A DNA stretch of 64,000 nt from Deltaproteobacteria bacterium (GCA_022601195.1 JAHZIX010000023.1:124001-188000); one strand, 5' to 3'. Positions 35,215 to 44,856 are shown, numbered from the stretch's first letter. Translations and numbers: made by a program. The notes: generated from the sequence alone by a model not told the origin.

Positions 35215-35969
35215 TGTCGGTTCTAGGTGTTCTCAGACGTAAGCGGCGATGGATCAATGACAGATTGACCCAGGCAGGCCAGGCTCATACTTTCTCTCTC
35301 CCCAACTTCTTACTCCACCGCCTCACTTTGCAGTTCATCGCGGAGTATTCCTCCGGCCGATGTCTGGATGCGGGGTCGGGTCGCTCGCCCTGGAAACAGG
35401 AGCTCGTCAAGCGAGGCTTCGAAGTCATCAGTATCGATGTCGAGGATAGAGCTGGAGAAGTCGACATCGTTACCGACATTCAGGATATGCCGGAGATCGA
35501 GGATAGCTCCATGGGAACCGTACTCTGCACACAGGTCCTGGAACATGTGCCTCGTCCATGGGAGGCAGCAGGAGAGGTTTCACGGGTATTACAGGTTGGC
35601 GGTGTCCTGATCGGCTCCGTGCCCCATCTCTCCATGCTTCACGAAGAGCCTCACGACTACTATCGCTACACCCGCTATGGCCTAACAGCGCTGTTCGAAG
35701 CCAAAGGGCTGAAGATTCTGCAGATGAGGGAGTGCGGAGGGCTGCTCAGTTTCCTGGGACACACACTGAGCTTCATCCTACTCTGTCCCTTCGCGGGGGT
35801 GCCGGGTTTGTGGCAACTGGCTCACGGTGCGAACTACTTGTTTCTGGTCCGAGCCCTAGCTTTCTTGGATCGCTTTCTAGGGGCATCTCGAGTGTTTCCC
35901 TGCAACTATGTTTTTGTTGCTGAGAAACAATCCCTGGAAACGTCACCGGATACGGGTGTCGAAACATGA
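35214..35969 (+). CDS. SAM-dependent methyltransferase (class I)
   Basis: 'GRCLDAGSGRSPWKQELVKRGFEVISIDVEDRAGEVDIVTDIQDMPEIEDSSMGTVLCTQVLEHVPRPWEAAGEVSRVLQVGGVLIGSVP'. Confidence 0.92.
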   Translation: MSVLGVLRRKRRWINDRLTQAGQAHTFSLPNFLLHRLTLQFIAEYSSGRCLDAGSGRSPWKQELVKRGFEVISIDVEDRAGEVDIVTDIQDMPEIEDSSMGTVLCTQVLEHVPRPWEAAGEVSRVLQVGGVLIGSVPHLSMLHEEPHDYYRYTRYGLTALFEAKGLKILQMRECGGLLSFLGHTLSFILLCPFAGVPGLWQLAHGANYLFLVRALAFLDRFLGASRVFPCNYVFVAEKQSLETSPDTGVET

Positions 35970-37111
35970 AGGTGCTTCATGTCGTTTCCTATTTTCCTCC
36001 CGATCGAATCGGAGGGGTAGGAGAAGTCGTAGCCCACCTCCATAGGGGGCTACTTGCCGGAGGGCATGAATCCACCGTCATAACCAGCGGTACGAGTCGT
36101 GACGATGCCTCCGTACTGCGGGTAGCTCGAACTCCTCTGCGTTTTCTCCTCGCCTTGCCTCGTTATGTCAAGGAAGCTCGGAAAGCAGACCTGGTGCATT
36201 GTCATCATGGGGATGCTCTAGGCTTGCTGTGGGCATTGCGAATGACTGGTCATCGAATTCCCGTGCTCGCCACCTTCCATGTGGGCCATAGCGGTATGGC
36301 TCAGTCGTTTCGTCCCTATTGGGTAGGAGGTAGAAGGTTCGGTCGGGATTTCGCTAGTTGGAAGTATCGCAATCTGGTGGCTCGTCTCCTCGGTGTCATG
36401 GACCGTTTCATGCTTCGAGGTTCCACTGGAAACAGTTTCATCTCTCGAAGCTCAGCCGTGGATAACCTCGGGCAGAGGAAGGCCCGAGAAGCGACCGTTA
36501 TCTACAATGCCCTTCCGCCCCTGCCTTCACGGCTGCCGGATCCTCAAGACGAGTTTACGGAGTTACTCTTCGTTGGAACGAATAGCCACCGGAAACGAGT
36601 CAACTGCCTTCCGTTTGTCCTTCAGGAGGTTCGCAAGAAGATTCCCCAGGCTAGATTGAGAATCGTTGGGTTCGATTTAGCTGGGGCGCAGGAGCTGTCT
36701 AGCTTGTTTCGAGAGTTGAACCTAATGGAAGCCGTAGTCGCTGAGGGAAAGGTCCTCTCCAGTGAGCTGCATCGCTTTTACTGCAAGTCTGGAGTTCTAC
36801 TGGTACCGTCCGCCTACGAGGGGCTACCCATGGTGATTCTGGAGGCTTTTCAGTGCGGTCTTCCCTGCGTAGCGACCCGAGTTAGTGGTCACCCGGAGGT
36901 GATCGATGAAGGCGAAACAGGTTTTCTGGTAGGGCTTGACGACCCGGTAGAAATGGCGGAGAAGGCGTTGGCTATTTTGACGGAGCCCAGCCTCGGTGAG
37001 AGGTTTTCAGGGTTAGCTGGAGAGGTCATTGCGGAGCGATTCGGTTTGGATAGGCAGCTCAGCGAATACCTACGCCTCTATGAAGGGCTTTTGGAGAGGC
37101 AAGGGGGCTAG
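35966..37111 (+). CDS. Family 4 glycosyltransferase
   Basis: 'MKVLHVVSYFPPDRIGGVGEVVAHLHRGLLAGGHE', 'VLLVPSAYEGLPMVILEAFQCGLPCVATRVSGHPEVIDEGETGFLV'. Confidence 0.93.
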   Translation: MKVLHVVSYFPPDRIGGVGEVVAHLHRGLLAGGHESTVITSGTSRDDASVLRVARTPLRFLLALPRYVKEARKADLVHCHHGDALGLLWALRMTGHRIPVLATFHVGHSGMAQSFRPYWVGGRRFGRDFASWKYRNLVARLLGVMDRFMLRGSTGNSFISRSSAVDNLGQRKAREATVIYNALPPLPSRLPDPQDEFTELLFVGTNSHRKRVNCLPFVLQEVRKKIPQARLRIVGFDLAGAQELSSLFRELNLMEAVVAEGKVLSSELHRFYCKSGVLLVPSAYEGLPMVILEAFQCGLPCVATRVSGHPEVIDEGETGFLVGLDDPVEMAEKALAILTEPSLGERFSGLAGEVIAERFGLDRQLSEYLRLYEGLLERQGG

Positions 37112-37112
37112 G

Positions 37113-38168
37113 ATGAGAAACCTTGCGTTGACTGGCTTCAGGTATTGGCGTGCCGATCGCAAGCTGGGCTTACCCCTCCAAGTCGGGTTTGCAGTCAACA
37201 ATAGCTGCAATACTTTTTGCGAGATGTGCAATATCTGGAAGGTGAAGCCGAAGCGGAAGCTATCTATCGACCAGATGAGGCAAGTGTTTGGTCATCGCCT
37301 GTTTCGGCACTGCATCACGATCAGCCTGACCGGGGGGGAGCCGACCCTTCGGAATGACTTTTCTCAGATCCCCGTGGCGTTGGCGGATGTCATGCCGAGC
37401 CTGTCTCAGATCAATCTGACGAGCAATGGGTTTTCCACCGACAAGATCGTCGCAGATCTTGAGAGCTTCCTTCCTGAGTTGAGGTCTCGAGGAGTTGGTT
37501 TTTCGGTCAATCTATCCATGGATGGAGTCGGTGAAGTGCACAACTCGATTCGTGGCAATGATCGTGCCTTCGAGCGTTTGGAACAAACGGTAGAGAGGTT
37601 GCAGGACTTGCGACGTCGGCTTCCTTTTCATCTCGTTTTGGCAACCACGCTGACTCGCAATAACTTGTCGGATGCGATGAATGTTCTCGGTTGGGCCAAG
37701 GAGCGAGATCTTTACGTCATCTTTCGAAATGCTTCTGCGATCAATCGGACCCACAACTCTGACGACTTCGAGTCCTTCGCCCTTCAGCCCAAGGAGATGG
37801 AAGCAGCCCAGAGTTTCTATCAGCACTTGTTGGAGAAGTACGATCGGTCCCGGGCTCGCTCTACTTACTATCGAATGCTTCTCGAGATGATGCAGGGCGC
37901 TCGCCGTAGCATTCCATGTCTCTACCGAAAGGCCGGGTTGTTTGTCGATCACCGTGGCGACATGTACGTCTGTACAGTCCATAGTCGCAAGGTGGGGAAT
38001 GCTCTCGAGGAAGATCCAGAGGAAGTTTTTTTCGGCTCCGCGGACCACCGAACTGAGTTGGCGTGCGGAGATTGTCGAAAGTGCTCTCACGACGTCTCTC
38101 TCTTCCTCTCTCCTCTCTCTCAGGTTGTGGACCGAGCGCGTTCCATGCTGACCCAGATCCGGCGATGA
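37113..38168 (+). CDS. Radical SAM protein with SPASM-like C-terminal cysteines
   Basis: 'NNSCNTFCEMCNIW' (CxxxCxxC), 'ISLTGGEPTLRNDF', C-terminal 'GDMYVCTVHSRKVGN...LACGDCRKC'; ATG at 37113 just after the upstream stop. Confidence 0.9.
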   Translation: MRNLALTGFRYWRADRKLGLPLQVGFAVNNSCNTFCEMCNIWKVKPKRKLSIDQMRQVFGHRLFRHCITISLTGGEPTLRNDFSQIPVALADVMPSLSQINLTSNGFSTDKIVADLESFLPELRSRGVGFSVNLSMDGVGEVHNSIRGNDRAFERLEQTVERLQDLRRRLPFHLVLATTLTRNNLSDAMNVLGWAKERDLYVIFRNASAINRTHNSDDFESFALQPKEMEAAQSFYQHLLEKYDRSRARSTYYRMLLEMMQGARRSIPCLYRKAGLFVDHRGDMYVCTVHSRKVGNALEEDPEEVFFGSADHRTELACGDCRKCSHDVSLFLSPLSQVVDRARSMLTQIRR

Positions 38169-39436
38169 GTCGATTTGCCTTCTTCTCGGAGCTGGTCTCC
38201 AGCTTTCTGTTAATGCCCCTCGCGTGGGTCTGTGCCGGGGTTTGGCGAAGGTTTGCTGTTCACCGTCGGCCGATCGTTTTTCAGGGCTGGCTCGGTTCGG
38301 AAACCGTGGGCGATGTCGCCATTCTTGGTCAGGTCTTGCGGGAGTGGAGTCTGATCTTCCCGAAGAGAAGACAAATTGTAGTGAGCTTCCGTCCGGAGAT
38401 TTCCAGACGCAGCCTCGAGGAACTGAATTGCCAAGATGTCTCCGTAGTAGCTGCCGGGCTCTTGGGATCCTGGTATCAGCTCGTTTCCGAGGTTCTGGTC
38501 TTTTCCGGAGGTCCACTCATGGAGAGCAAAGCGATGCCTCTGTGGGCTTGGCGAGCGGGCTTAGCCCGTTTGGCGGGTAGCAAAGTGGTGGTGCATGGTT
38601 GCGGGATCGGCCCGGTGCGGAGCCGGTGGGTTCGGAAGAGCATTCACACCTTGTTGGGTTCATGCCGGGAGATCATTCTTCGAGATGCCGAGTCGCTCCA
38701 AGAGGTTCCCCCCGGGCTCCGCCCATGGGTCAGCTTCGATCCAGCCTTTGACTACGTGCGTCGATGGAGGTCGCAATCTGAACAACGGCTCTCTAGTTCA
38801 CAGCGTCGAGTCGCACTTTTTCTGCGCTACCCGCCTCGGTCGTATCTAGACCTAGGCGTGCAGGAGTGGAAGAGTGCTTGCGAGCAGTTCGTGAGTCTGC
38901 TGGCCGCTACCCTTGATGAGCTTGGCGAAGAGATGGACTTGGAGTGGATCGGCCTGGTCATGCATGGAGATTTCCTAGAAAGCAACGACCATGAACTTTA
39001 CCAGGCGGTGAAAGGGCAGATGGGGTTTCCGGACCGCCTGAAGGTGAGGTCGGGACACCACGATCTACCTTATGTTCTCGAAGAGTTGGAAGCGTCCCGA
39101 GCCGCCCTGACCGTGCGCTTTCACGGGATGATTTTCAGTCTTGCTCGGGGGAAACCCCTCGTGGCCATTGACTACACGGTGCCTCGAGGCAAGGTTTCTG
39201 CTGCCGCCAAGGAATGTGGTGCTTTGCACCGGGTGGTTCCTTGGCAGGACCTGAATTCGAAGACCCTCCCGGAGAGGCTCAAGGCAGCCATTCAGGAAGG
39301 GGAGAGTCAGCCCCAGACAGCTGCGCTCCTAGGCGATCCAGAAAGCCTTCGTCTGGCTCGGTGTGCTCACCTCAGGGGGTCCGTGCCAGGCCAAGAGGAG
39401 GGAGGGGGAGCCTCGAATGACCGACCTACCTCGTAG
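38165..39436 (+). CDS. Polysaccharide pyruvyl transferase family protein
   Basis: 'FQGWLGSETVGDVAILGQVLREW', 'GSKVVVHGCGIGPVRSRWVRKSIHTLLGSCREIILRDAESLQ', 'AALTVRFHGMIFSLARGKPLVAIDY'; ATG 38165 overlaps upstream stop. Confidence 0.85.
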   Translation: MSRFAFFSELVSSFLLMPLAWVCAGVWRRFAVHRRPIVFQGWLGSETVGDVAILGQVLREWSLIFPKRRQIVVSFRPEISRRSLEELNCQDVSVVAAGLLGSWYQLVSEVLVFSGGPLMESKAMPLWAWRAGLARLAGSKVVVHGCGIGPVRSRWVRKSIHTLLGSCREIILRDAESLQEVPPGLRPWVSFDPAFDYVRRWRSQSEQRLSSSQRRVALFLRYPPRSYLDLGVQEWKSACEQFVSLLAATLDELGEEMDLEWIGLVMHGDFLESNDHELYQAVKGQMGFPDRLKVRSGHHDLPYVLEELEASRAALTVRFHGMIFSLARGKPLVAIDYTVPRGKVSAAAKECGALHRVVPWQDLNSKTLPERLKAAIQEGESQPQTAALLGDPESLRLARCAHLRGSVPGQEEGGGASNDRPTS

Positions 39437-40976
39437 TGATGGCAACGGGATTGCCGCTACGAGAGACAGTGCTACTAGGGAAAACGGTGCCACTGGAAGA
39501 GACAGTGCCGCTCAACGAGGCCTTCAAGATGTTCTGAGAATGGCTTCCGGTAGAGCTGCGACCCAGGGAGTACTGATCCTCAGCGCCCTGGTCATCCCTC
39601 GTACCCTTGGGGCCGCGGGCTATGGCCAGTTCCTGGCTGCCATGGCCGTGCTGGCCATTCTTCAGGAGGTCTCTTCTTTTGGCTTGCCACTGGTCGAGAT
39701 GCGTTTTCTCGCACCCCTGTACCGCGGAGCAGAGAACGCTACTCAGCGCCACAAAGCAACGGCCTTAGGATCGGCTATCTGGTCTCTTCGTGTCACCCTG
39801 GGATGGCTGGCCGCGGTTCTTGCGGTCTTTTGGTTCGCTCGTTCGGAGCAGCTTCGCCTAGCAGCCTGGGTCGTCGTGGCCCTGGGAGTGCTGGCAGTGT
39901 TGCGCTTTTCCTATGAGGCGACTCGGAGTCTGTTTCTTCCCTTGGGACTCATTGGGCACCTGGTGACCTTTGACTTCGTCCGCGCCGTTGGGACCCTTGT
40001 TGCTGTTCTTTGCGCCTTTCCCTTTTTCGGTATATCCGGGGTCTTCGTGACTTTGGTCGGTCTCTATGCCCTTTTATTCGTGGCCTGCGTTGCCTGGCTG
40101 TCGAAGAGAGCTCCCATGGCTAGGCCAACGGTTCGATGGTCGCCTTTGGCACCCTATCTTTCCTATGGAGCCTGGTCTTTCGTCGGGACTCTTTCGGAGA
40201 TGGTCCAAAACCAATTCTCTGTCTATGCACTTGCCGCTTGGGGGAGTTTGGAGCAAGCTGGGTATCTCGGCTTGTCGATCCAGGTGTTCGGTTTGTTTCG
40301 CTTGTTGGTGCTGTCGGCTCGGAACAGCCTCATGCCGATCCTTGCGGAGCTGGAGGAAAATGGTGAGGTCGCCAGGGTTAGGCAGTGGGGTGGGCTCATG
40401 TTGAGAGTCTCCGCTGCCCTTTCCTGCCTAGCGGTGGTCTCCTGGGCTCTCGTTGGGGAGGTCGTAGTCCAGGGTCTGCTGAAGGATTCGTTCTTACCGG
40501 TCTACCCTTTGATAGCGATCATTCTCTTGGGGGCGCTTTTCTACGCTGGCGGGACAGTGCTCAGTGGCCTGCTTTACATTTATCGTCGCCAGACTTCGGC
40601 TTCTCTGGTTTCGGTTGTCTACGCTTTGGCAACGATCGGTGGTCTTGTGATTGCGTTTCGGGGTCCTGCCTCCGAAGTCGCGCAGCAAATCGCTTGGGCG
40701 TATGCCGTCGCCGCGGTCATCTTTTTCGTCCTGAATTATTTGGCGCTGGGAATTCGCTGCCGCCTCTGGCTGCCTTTTCGCCGGTTCTTTTTTCTAACTC
40801 TTCCGGCCTTAGCAGTGTGGCCAGCATTGACCTGGCAAGGGACGGTAGGGGAGCGTTTTGCCGCTCTGGCGCTGTTTCTCGCCCTGTACTGCCTTGTGGC
40901 CGTCGTCGGTAAGTTGTTGCCGCTGGAGGAGCTGCGAAGAATCTTCCACCTCGTGCGCCGCAGGAATCCGGGCTAA
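39417..40976 (+). CDS. Polysaccharide (O-antigen type) flippase, MOP superfamily
   Basis: 12-14 hydrophobic helices; 'VIPRTLGAAGYGQFLAAMAVLAILQEVSSFGLPLVEMRFL', 'PYLSYGAWSFVGTLSEMVQNQFSVYALAAWGSLEQAGYLGLS'. Confidence 0.88.
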   Translation: MTDLPRSDGNGIAATRDSATRENGATGRDSAAQRGLQDVLRMASGRAATQGVLILSALVIPRTLGAAGYGQFLAAMAVLAILQEVSSFGLPLVEMRFLAPLYRGAENATQRHKATALGSAIWSLRVTLGWLAAVLAVFWFARSEQLRLAAWVVVALGVLAVLRFSYEATRSLFLPLGLIGHLVTFDFVRAVGTLVAVLCAFPFFGISGVFVTLVGLYALLFVACVAWLSKRAPMARPTVRWSPLAPYLSYGAWSFVGTLSEMVQNQFSVYALAAWGSLEQAGYLGLSIQVFGLFRLLVLSARNSLMPILAELEENGEVARVRQWGGLMLRVSAALSCLAVVSWALVGEVVVQGLLKDSFLPVYPLIAIILLGALFYAGGTVLSGLLYIYRRQTSASLVSVVYALATIGGLVIAFRGPASEVAQQIAWAYAVAAVIFFVLNYLALGIRCRLWLPFRRFFFLTLPALAVWPALTWQGTVGERFAALALFLALYCLVAVVGKLLPLEELRRIFHLVRRRNPG

Positions 40977-42952
40977 GGAGCCTGTTGCCACCACCGCTCC
41001 GGGCCACTGTGCAAGGGGAGGTCCTGGTAGAAGCTGTCGAAGGAGAGTTTGAGGGCCAGACTCTCGGCTTCCCAGCGATGCAGCTCTTCCTCGGGGAGAG
41101 TCGGTGCCAAGTTGATGGCTTCCCTCGGGTCGGATTCCAAATCGAAGACCTCGGTCGGGCGGAGTCCATAGTGGTAGATCAACTTCCGGTTTCCCTGCCG
41201 TACCGCAAGGCAAGTATCGGTGAACCAGCAAGAGATCAGCACGCGGTCGTGGCCAGGGGAAGAGAGCAAGCTCTTGCCCGGTAGCTGGCCTCGCCAGGTC
41301 GTGTCCGTGAGCTCCAACACCGTAGGGACGATATCTAGGTGGTGGCGGAGCCCCCCCTTCCTCTGCGGCGGCCCCAGCAGCGAAGGTGCCCAGAGGATCA
41401 AAGGCACATGGGCGGACTCTTCGTAGGGAACGATGTCGTGCTGTCGCCGCCAATGTTCGCCAAAAGCTTCTCCGTGGTCCCCGAGAGCAATGACCACGGT
41501 GTTGTCTAGGACTTCTGCTTGTTGAAGGACCTCGAGAATTCTTCCGATGAAAAGGTCTTGGTGGTGCAGAGCGGCCCAGTAGTGTTCCTGGGAAGCATCT
41601 ACGAACTCGGTTGGAACTCCAGGGACCTGGTAAGGGTGGTGAGGAGACACGGTCAGCAGAGTCAGAAAAAAGGGCTCGGGTCCACCGCGAGTGATCCATT
41701 GCCGCGCTGGCTCGACCATTGCCATCTCATCCATGCCCAGGTAGCCCGTCGAGTCGAACCCCTGACTCGACAACGTTTCCTGAAATGCTGCCTGCTGGAA
41801 TCCCATATTTCGCACCAAGCCCGGACGGTTCTCGAATTTGCCGAGGGCGGTCTGGAGAAAAGCTGTCCGATACCCTCCTTGGGACAAGAGCTTCGGTAAG
41901 CAGGGTATCGGCAGGTTGCCTTCCAGAGTTTCGTGGATAGGCATGTCGAAGCGGGGGAACATGCCACACAGGATCGTTACCAGAGCTTTTGAGGTATGGG
42001 TCACGGATCCATAACTCTGGTCGAAAACCAGGCCCTGGGTCGCCAGAGTCGCGAGATTCGGAGTGTTCTTCCACGCTTCTTCCGGAGCCAGAGGGGGCAC
42101 GGAATCCGCTCGAGTTGACTCCAGGACGAGGAGCAGAATGTTTGGCCTATCCTCCTGTGGAGGGACTTCCGTTGCCACCACCGGGGCCTGGTAGAGATCC
42201 TCGTGGGGAACTTGAAAGGCGGCGGCTCGACGAATGGCCTCCTCCGGATCACCGAGTCGAAAAAAGAGCTGCGACAAGGTGCTGGTCCTCAGGTCGCTAT
42301 TGCGCACCTGCTCTGTCTGAGGCAGTGCCATCAGCAAGAAACCCAATGCAGCAGGTGCGATGGCGAAGGCGCCCAGAAAGAGGGGCTTTTTCTCCGTGAG
42401 CGCTACACCGATCTGCATTCTTTTCGCCAGGAGGGCACCTAGAAGGACGCACAGCACTCCGACAACTAGCCGAGATATCAAGCGGCCGTCGACTCCGAAA
42501 AAAATCAGGCTGACCAGCATTTCCAAGTTGTCGAAGGCGTAGCTGAGCAGCTGGAGACTGAGGCGGATGCCGGTAAAGTGAAAGAAGGTGTGTTCCACCA
42601 CAATCGCCAAGTAGGCCAGTAGGTGGGTGGAGTAAAAGAGGAACCACCAAGCTAGTCTTTTCCGGGCACCGGCGGCGAACAGAAGCAAGCCGAGGAGGCT
42701 GCCTTCGAGTACCAGAGCCGAGCCCAGTTCTGGCAGCAGCAAAGATAGGGTGTCAAAGGCCCCCGAAGCCAATCCTAAGGAAAAGGCCTTTGCTAGTCTG
42801 AAATAGAAAAGAACCAAGACGAGAAGAGTCCCCTGAATCAGGGCGGCCGTGACCGGTCGTTTCCAGGGGGACTCGGCATTCAGAGATTCCCTTGGAGGCG
42901 CTGATGCCAGATTCTGGGAGCCGTTGGCCTCCCGCGTCGTTGTGGTGCTCAC
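40973..42952 (-). CDS. Membrane alkaline-phosphatase/sulfatase-fold phosphotransferase-like enzyme (LTA-synthase/sulfatase superfamily)
   Basis: N-terminal TM helices then 'RPNILLLVLESTRADSVPP', 'GSVTHTSKALVTILCGMFP', 'VVIALGDHGEAFGEHWRRQHDIVPYEESAHVPLILW'; ends overlapping convergent flippase end. Confidence 0.85.
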   Translation of the reverse strand: MSTTTTREANGSQNLASAPPRESLNAESPWKRPVTAALIQGTLLVLVLFYFRLAKAFSLGLASGAFDTLSLLLPELGSALVLEGSLLGLLLFAAGARKRLAWWFLFYSTHLLAYLAIVVEHTFFHFTGIRLSLQLLSYAFDNLEMLVSLIFFGVDGRLISRLVVGVLCVLLGALLAKRMQIGVALTEKKPLFLGAFAIAPAALGFLLMALPQTEQVRNSDLRTSTLSQLFFRLGDPEEAIRRAAAFQVPHEDLYQAPVVATEVPPQEDRPNILLLVLESTRADSVPPLAPEEAWKNTPNLATLATQGLVFDQSYGSVTHTSKALVTILCGMFPRFDMPIHETLEGNLPIPCLPKLLSQGGYRTAFLQTALGKFENRPGLVRNMGFQQAAFQETLSSQGFDSTGYLGMDEMAMVEPARQWITRGGPEPFFLTLLTVSPHHPYQVPGVPTEFVDASQEHYWAALHHQDLFIGRILEVLQQAEVLDNTVVIALGDHGEAFGEHWRRQHDIVPYEESAHVPLILWAPSLLGPPQRKGGLRHHLDIVPTVLELTDTTWRGQLPGKSLLSSPGHDRVLISCWFTDTCLAVRQGNRKLIYHYGLRPTEVFDLESDPREAINLAPTLPEEELHRWEAESLALKLSFDSFYQDLPLHSGPERWWQQAP

Positions 42953-43122
42953 GATGGACAGAGCCTAGCATTCCTCGCAGAAAGGACGCTGTCGAAATCG
43001 CGCCCTTTGGGAGTGGCTCAGTCTCGCCTTCCCCGTTCCTATCTGGCATACTTCAGCGCTATCAGCAATAAGGGCAGCTATTTGGGGGTGCTGGAAGGTT
43101 TTCGTCGCCGAAACTAGAATCT

Positions 43123-44586
43123 ATGAAGAATCCATTCTCACCCGACGACCGCTTCACCGTGTTGGAGCGCCGCCAGCGTTTTAGCTCTCGCATCGCACTC
43201 TATGGCTCCCTGCTGGTCACCTTGGTGACCGCATTCGGGCTTTCCGTGCTGGCAGCGAAGGCTATATCTCTTGCGCGGTCGGCTACAGACGGCACTCAAG
43301 GCTGGTTCGATACGGATTGGCAGGAGCTGCCAGAGGTCCAACTCTTCCAAGGCTACCTCCGCATCGACACCAATGCCGACGATGGCAGTGAAGCCGCAGG
43401 AGCTGAGTTTCTCGCCGAGCAGCTGGCAGCTGCAGGAATTCCATCGGTGATCGAGCGATTCGCTGGCAACAAAGCCAATCTTTGGGCCATCCTCGAAGGG
43501 GAAGACCCCCAAGCTCTCGTTCTCCACAACCATATCGATGTGGAGCCGGTCATTCACCCCGATAAGTGGATACACGATCCCTTCTCCGGAAAGATTTCTC
43601 CTCCCTGGATCTACGGTCGGGGAGCTTTTGACATGAAGAGTGTGGCTGCGGCCCAACTTTATGCCTTCTTGCAACTCAAAGAGAAGGGCGTTCCCCTGAA
43701 ACGGAGCGTCATCTTTCTCGCTACGGGGAGTGAAGAGAGGGGGAGCGACCTAGGCACGCGTTGGATTCTTCGCCAGCACCCTGAGTTGGTGGACCGCTTT
43801 TGGGCTGTTCTTTCCGAGGGAGGCGTGGTCGAGGCGATCGACCAAGGTCAGGTGAAATATTGGGGCACCGAGATCGGTCAGAAGCAATTCGTTGATCTAG
43901 TGATCTGTAGCCCATCTCGCAGCAGAATTGTAGGAATGAGGGCGGAGCTTCGCACTGTAGGGGAGGTCGCCAAGCCTCAGCGACGGTTGCCTCCAGAAGT
44001 CGCGACGATGTTCGAAGCCTACGCTGCCACGAGGGACCGACCGGAGCTCGTCGAGCTATTGAGTGCCCCGCAGCTCATGGTAGATACGGAGGAGGCTTTT
44101 ACTCGTGCCCCTCAATATGTCCGGGCGATGCTCCGTAACGAGGTTCGGCTCTCCCCCGTCTATAAGACGGAAGGCGGGGGGTACCATCGGATCATCCGGC
44201 TTCATCTGCTTCCAGGGGAGGATCCTCACGAGGCTCGCAAGGTCCTGGTGCCGGATTGGATGCTGTTCGGTGTCGACTGGGTCTTAAACCAGCGGCAGAG
44301 TGCTGCCAAGGGGAGCTCTCCTGAACATCCCGTCTTCCAAGGAATCAGCCAAACCCTGGAGGAACACTATCCGGGGGCCGCAACCGGACCTTACTTCCTG
44401 CCCTGGACCGCCACGGATTCCAGGTTCTTCCGCCGAGCGGGTATCCCCTCTTTTGGGTTCTCACCCTTCCTTATCCTGACTCCGGATACTCTTACCGGCA
44501 ATCATCCCAATGAGAGAGTCTCGCTGCCCGGATATGTCGGTGGTGTCAAGATCTACCAGGATCTTCTGGAGCGTCTGGTTCTCTAG
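43123..44586 (+). CDS. M20-family metallopeptidase (membrane anchored)
   Basis: N-terminal TM; 'LVLHNHIDVEPV', 'IYGRGAFDMKSVAAAQLYAFLQLKEKGVPLKRSVIFLATGSEERGSDLGTRWIL', 'PYFLPWTATDSRFFRRAGIPSFGFSP'. Confidence 0.92.
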   Translation: MKNPFSPDDRFTVLERRQRFSSRIALYGSLLVTLVTAFGLSVLAAKAISLARSATDGTQGWFDTDWQELPEVQLFQGYLRIDTNADDGSEAAGAEFLAEQLAAAGIPSVIERFAGNKANLWAILEGEDPQALVLHNHIDVEPVIHPDKWIHDPFSGKISPPWIYGRGAFDMKSVAAAQLYAFLQLKEKGVPLKRSVIFLATGSEERGSDLGTRWILRQHPELVDRFWAVLSEGGVVEAIDQGQVKYWGTEIGQKQFVDLVICSPSRSRIVGMRAELRTVGEVAKPQRRLPPEVATMFEAYAATRDRPELVELLSAPQLMVDTEEAFTRAPQYVRAMLRNEVRLSPVYKTEGGGYHRIIRLHLLPGEDPHEARKVLVPDWMLFGVDWVLNQRQSAAKGSSPEHPVFQGISQTLEEHYPGAATGPYFLPWTATDSRFFRRAGIPSFGFSPFLILTPDTLTGNHPNERVSLPGYVGGVKIYQDLLERLVL

Positions 44587-44667
44587 CAGATTCCTGGAAG
44601 GGCTGGCTCAGCCCTCGTGGAGTGAAAAGGGCCTTCTTTCTCTCCATCCATTTCTACCAGAGCGATC

Positions 44668-44856
44668 TTGCTTCTCGAATGGCTGGTGCAAGCATCGCTA
44701 GTGCGAGCCGAAGAAGTTCTTCAGCACAATTCCCGGAGTCTGTTGTCAATTCCCCTCTGGCTCCGCGCCGGTCTCTTCCTGGGGTTCGGCCTCGTGAAGC
44801 CCGTGACTTTCCTCTGGCGGGTCTCCGGTCCGCTGCTTGCCGTTAAGAGCCCCTAA
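44668..44856 (+). CDS. Possible small membrane protein (TTG start)
   Basis: 62 aa with two hydrophobic stretches 'LLSIPLWLRAGLFLGFGLVKPVTFLWRVSGPLLAV'; no homology recognised. Confidence 0.2.
   Translation: MLLEWLVQASLVRAEEVLQHNSRSLLSIPLWLRAGLFLGFGLVKPVTFLWRVSGPLLAVKSP

Noticed and set aside
37555-37569. Minus-strand sigma-54-like sequence (AGGCACGATCATTGCC)
   Set aside because: Good motif match but inside the radical SAM coding sequence, antisense, with no downstream minus-strand gene; probably chance
37512-38516. 334-aa minus-strand ORF opposite the radical SAM gene
   Set aside because: Antisense to a gene with clear CxxxCxxC and SPASM-like motifs
43043-43060. TGGCATACTTCAGCGCT upstream of the first M20 gene
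   Set aside because: -24-like half present but GC of the -12 element is not at the required position
44599-44615. 7-bp hairpin AGGGCTG-GCT-CAGCCCT after the first M20 gene
   Set aside because: No following T tract and short; insufficient to call a terminator
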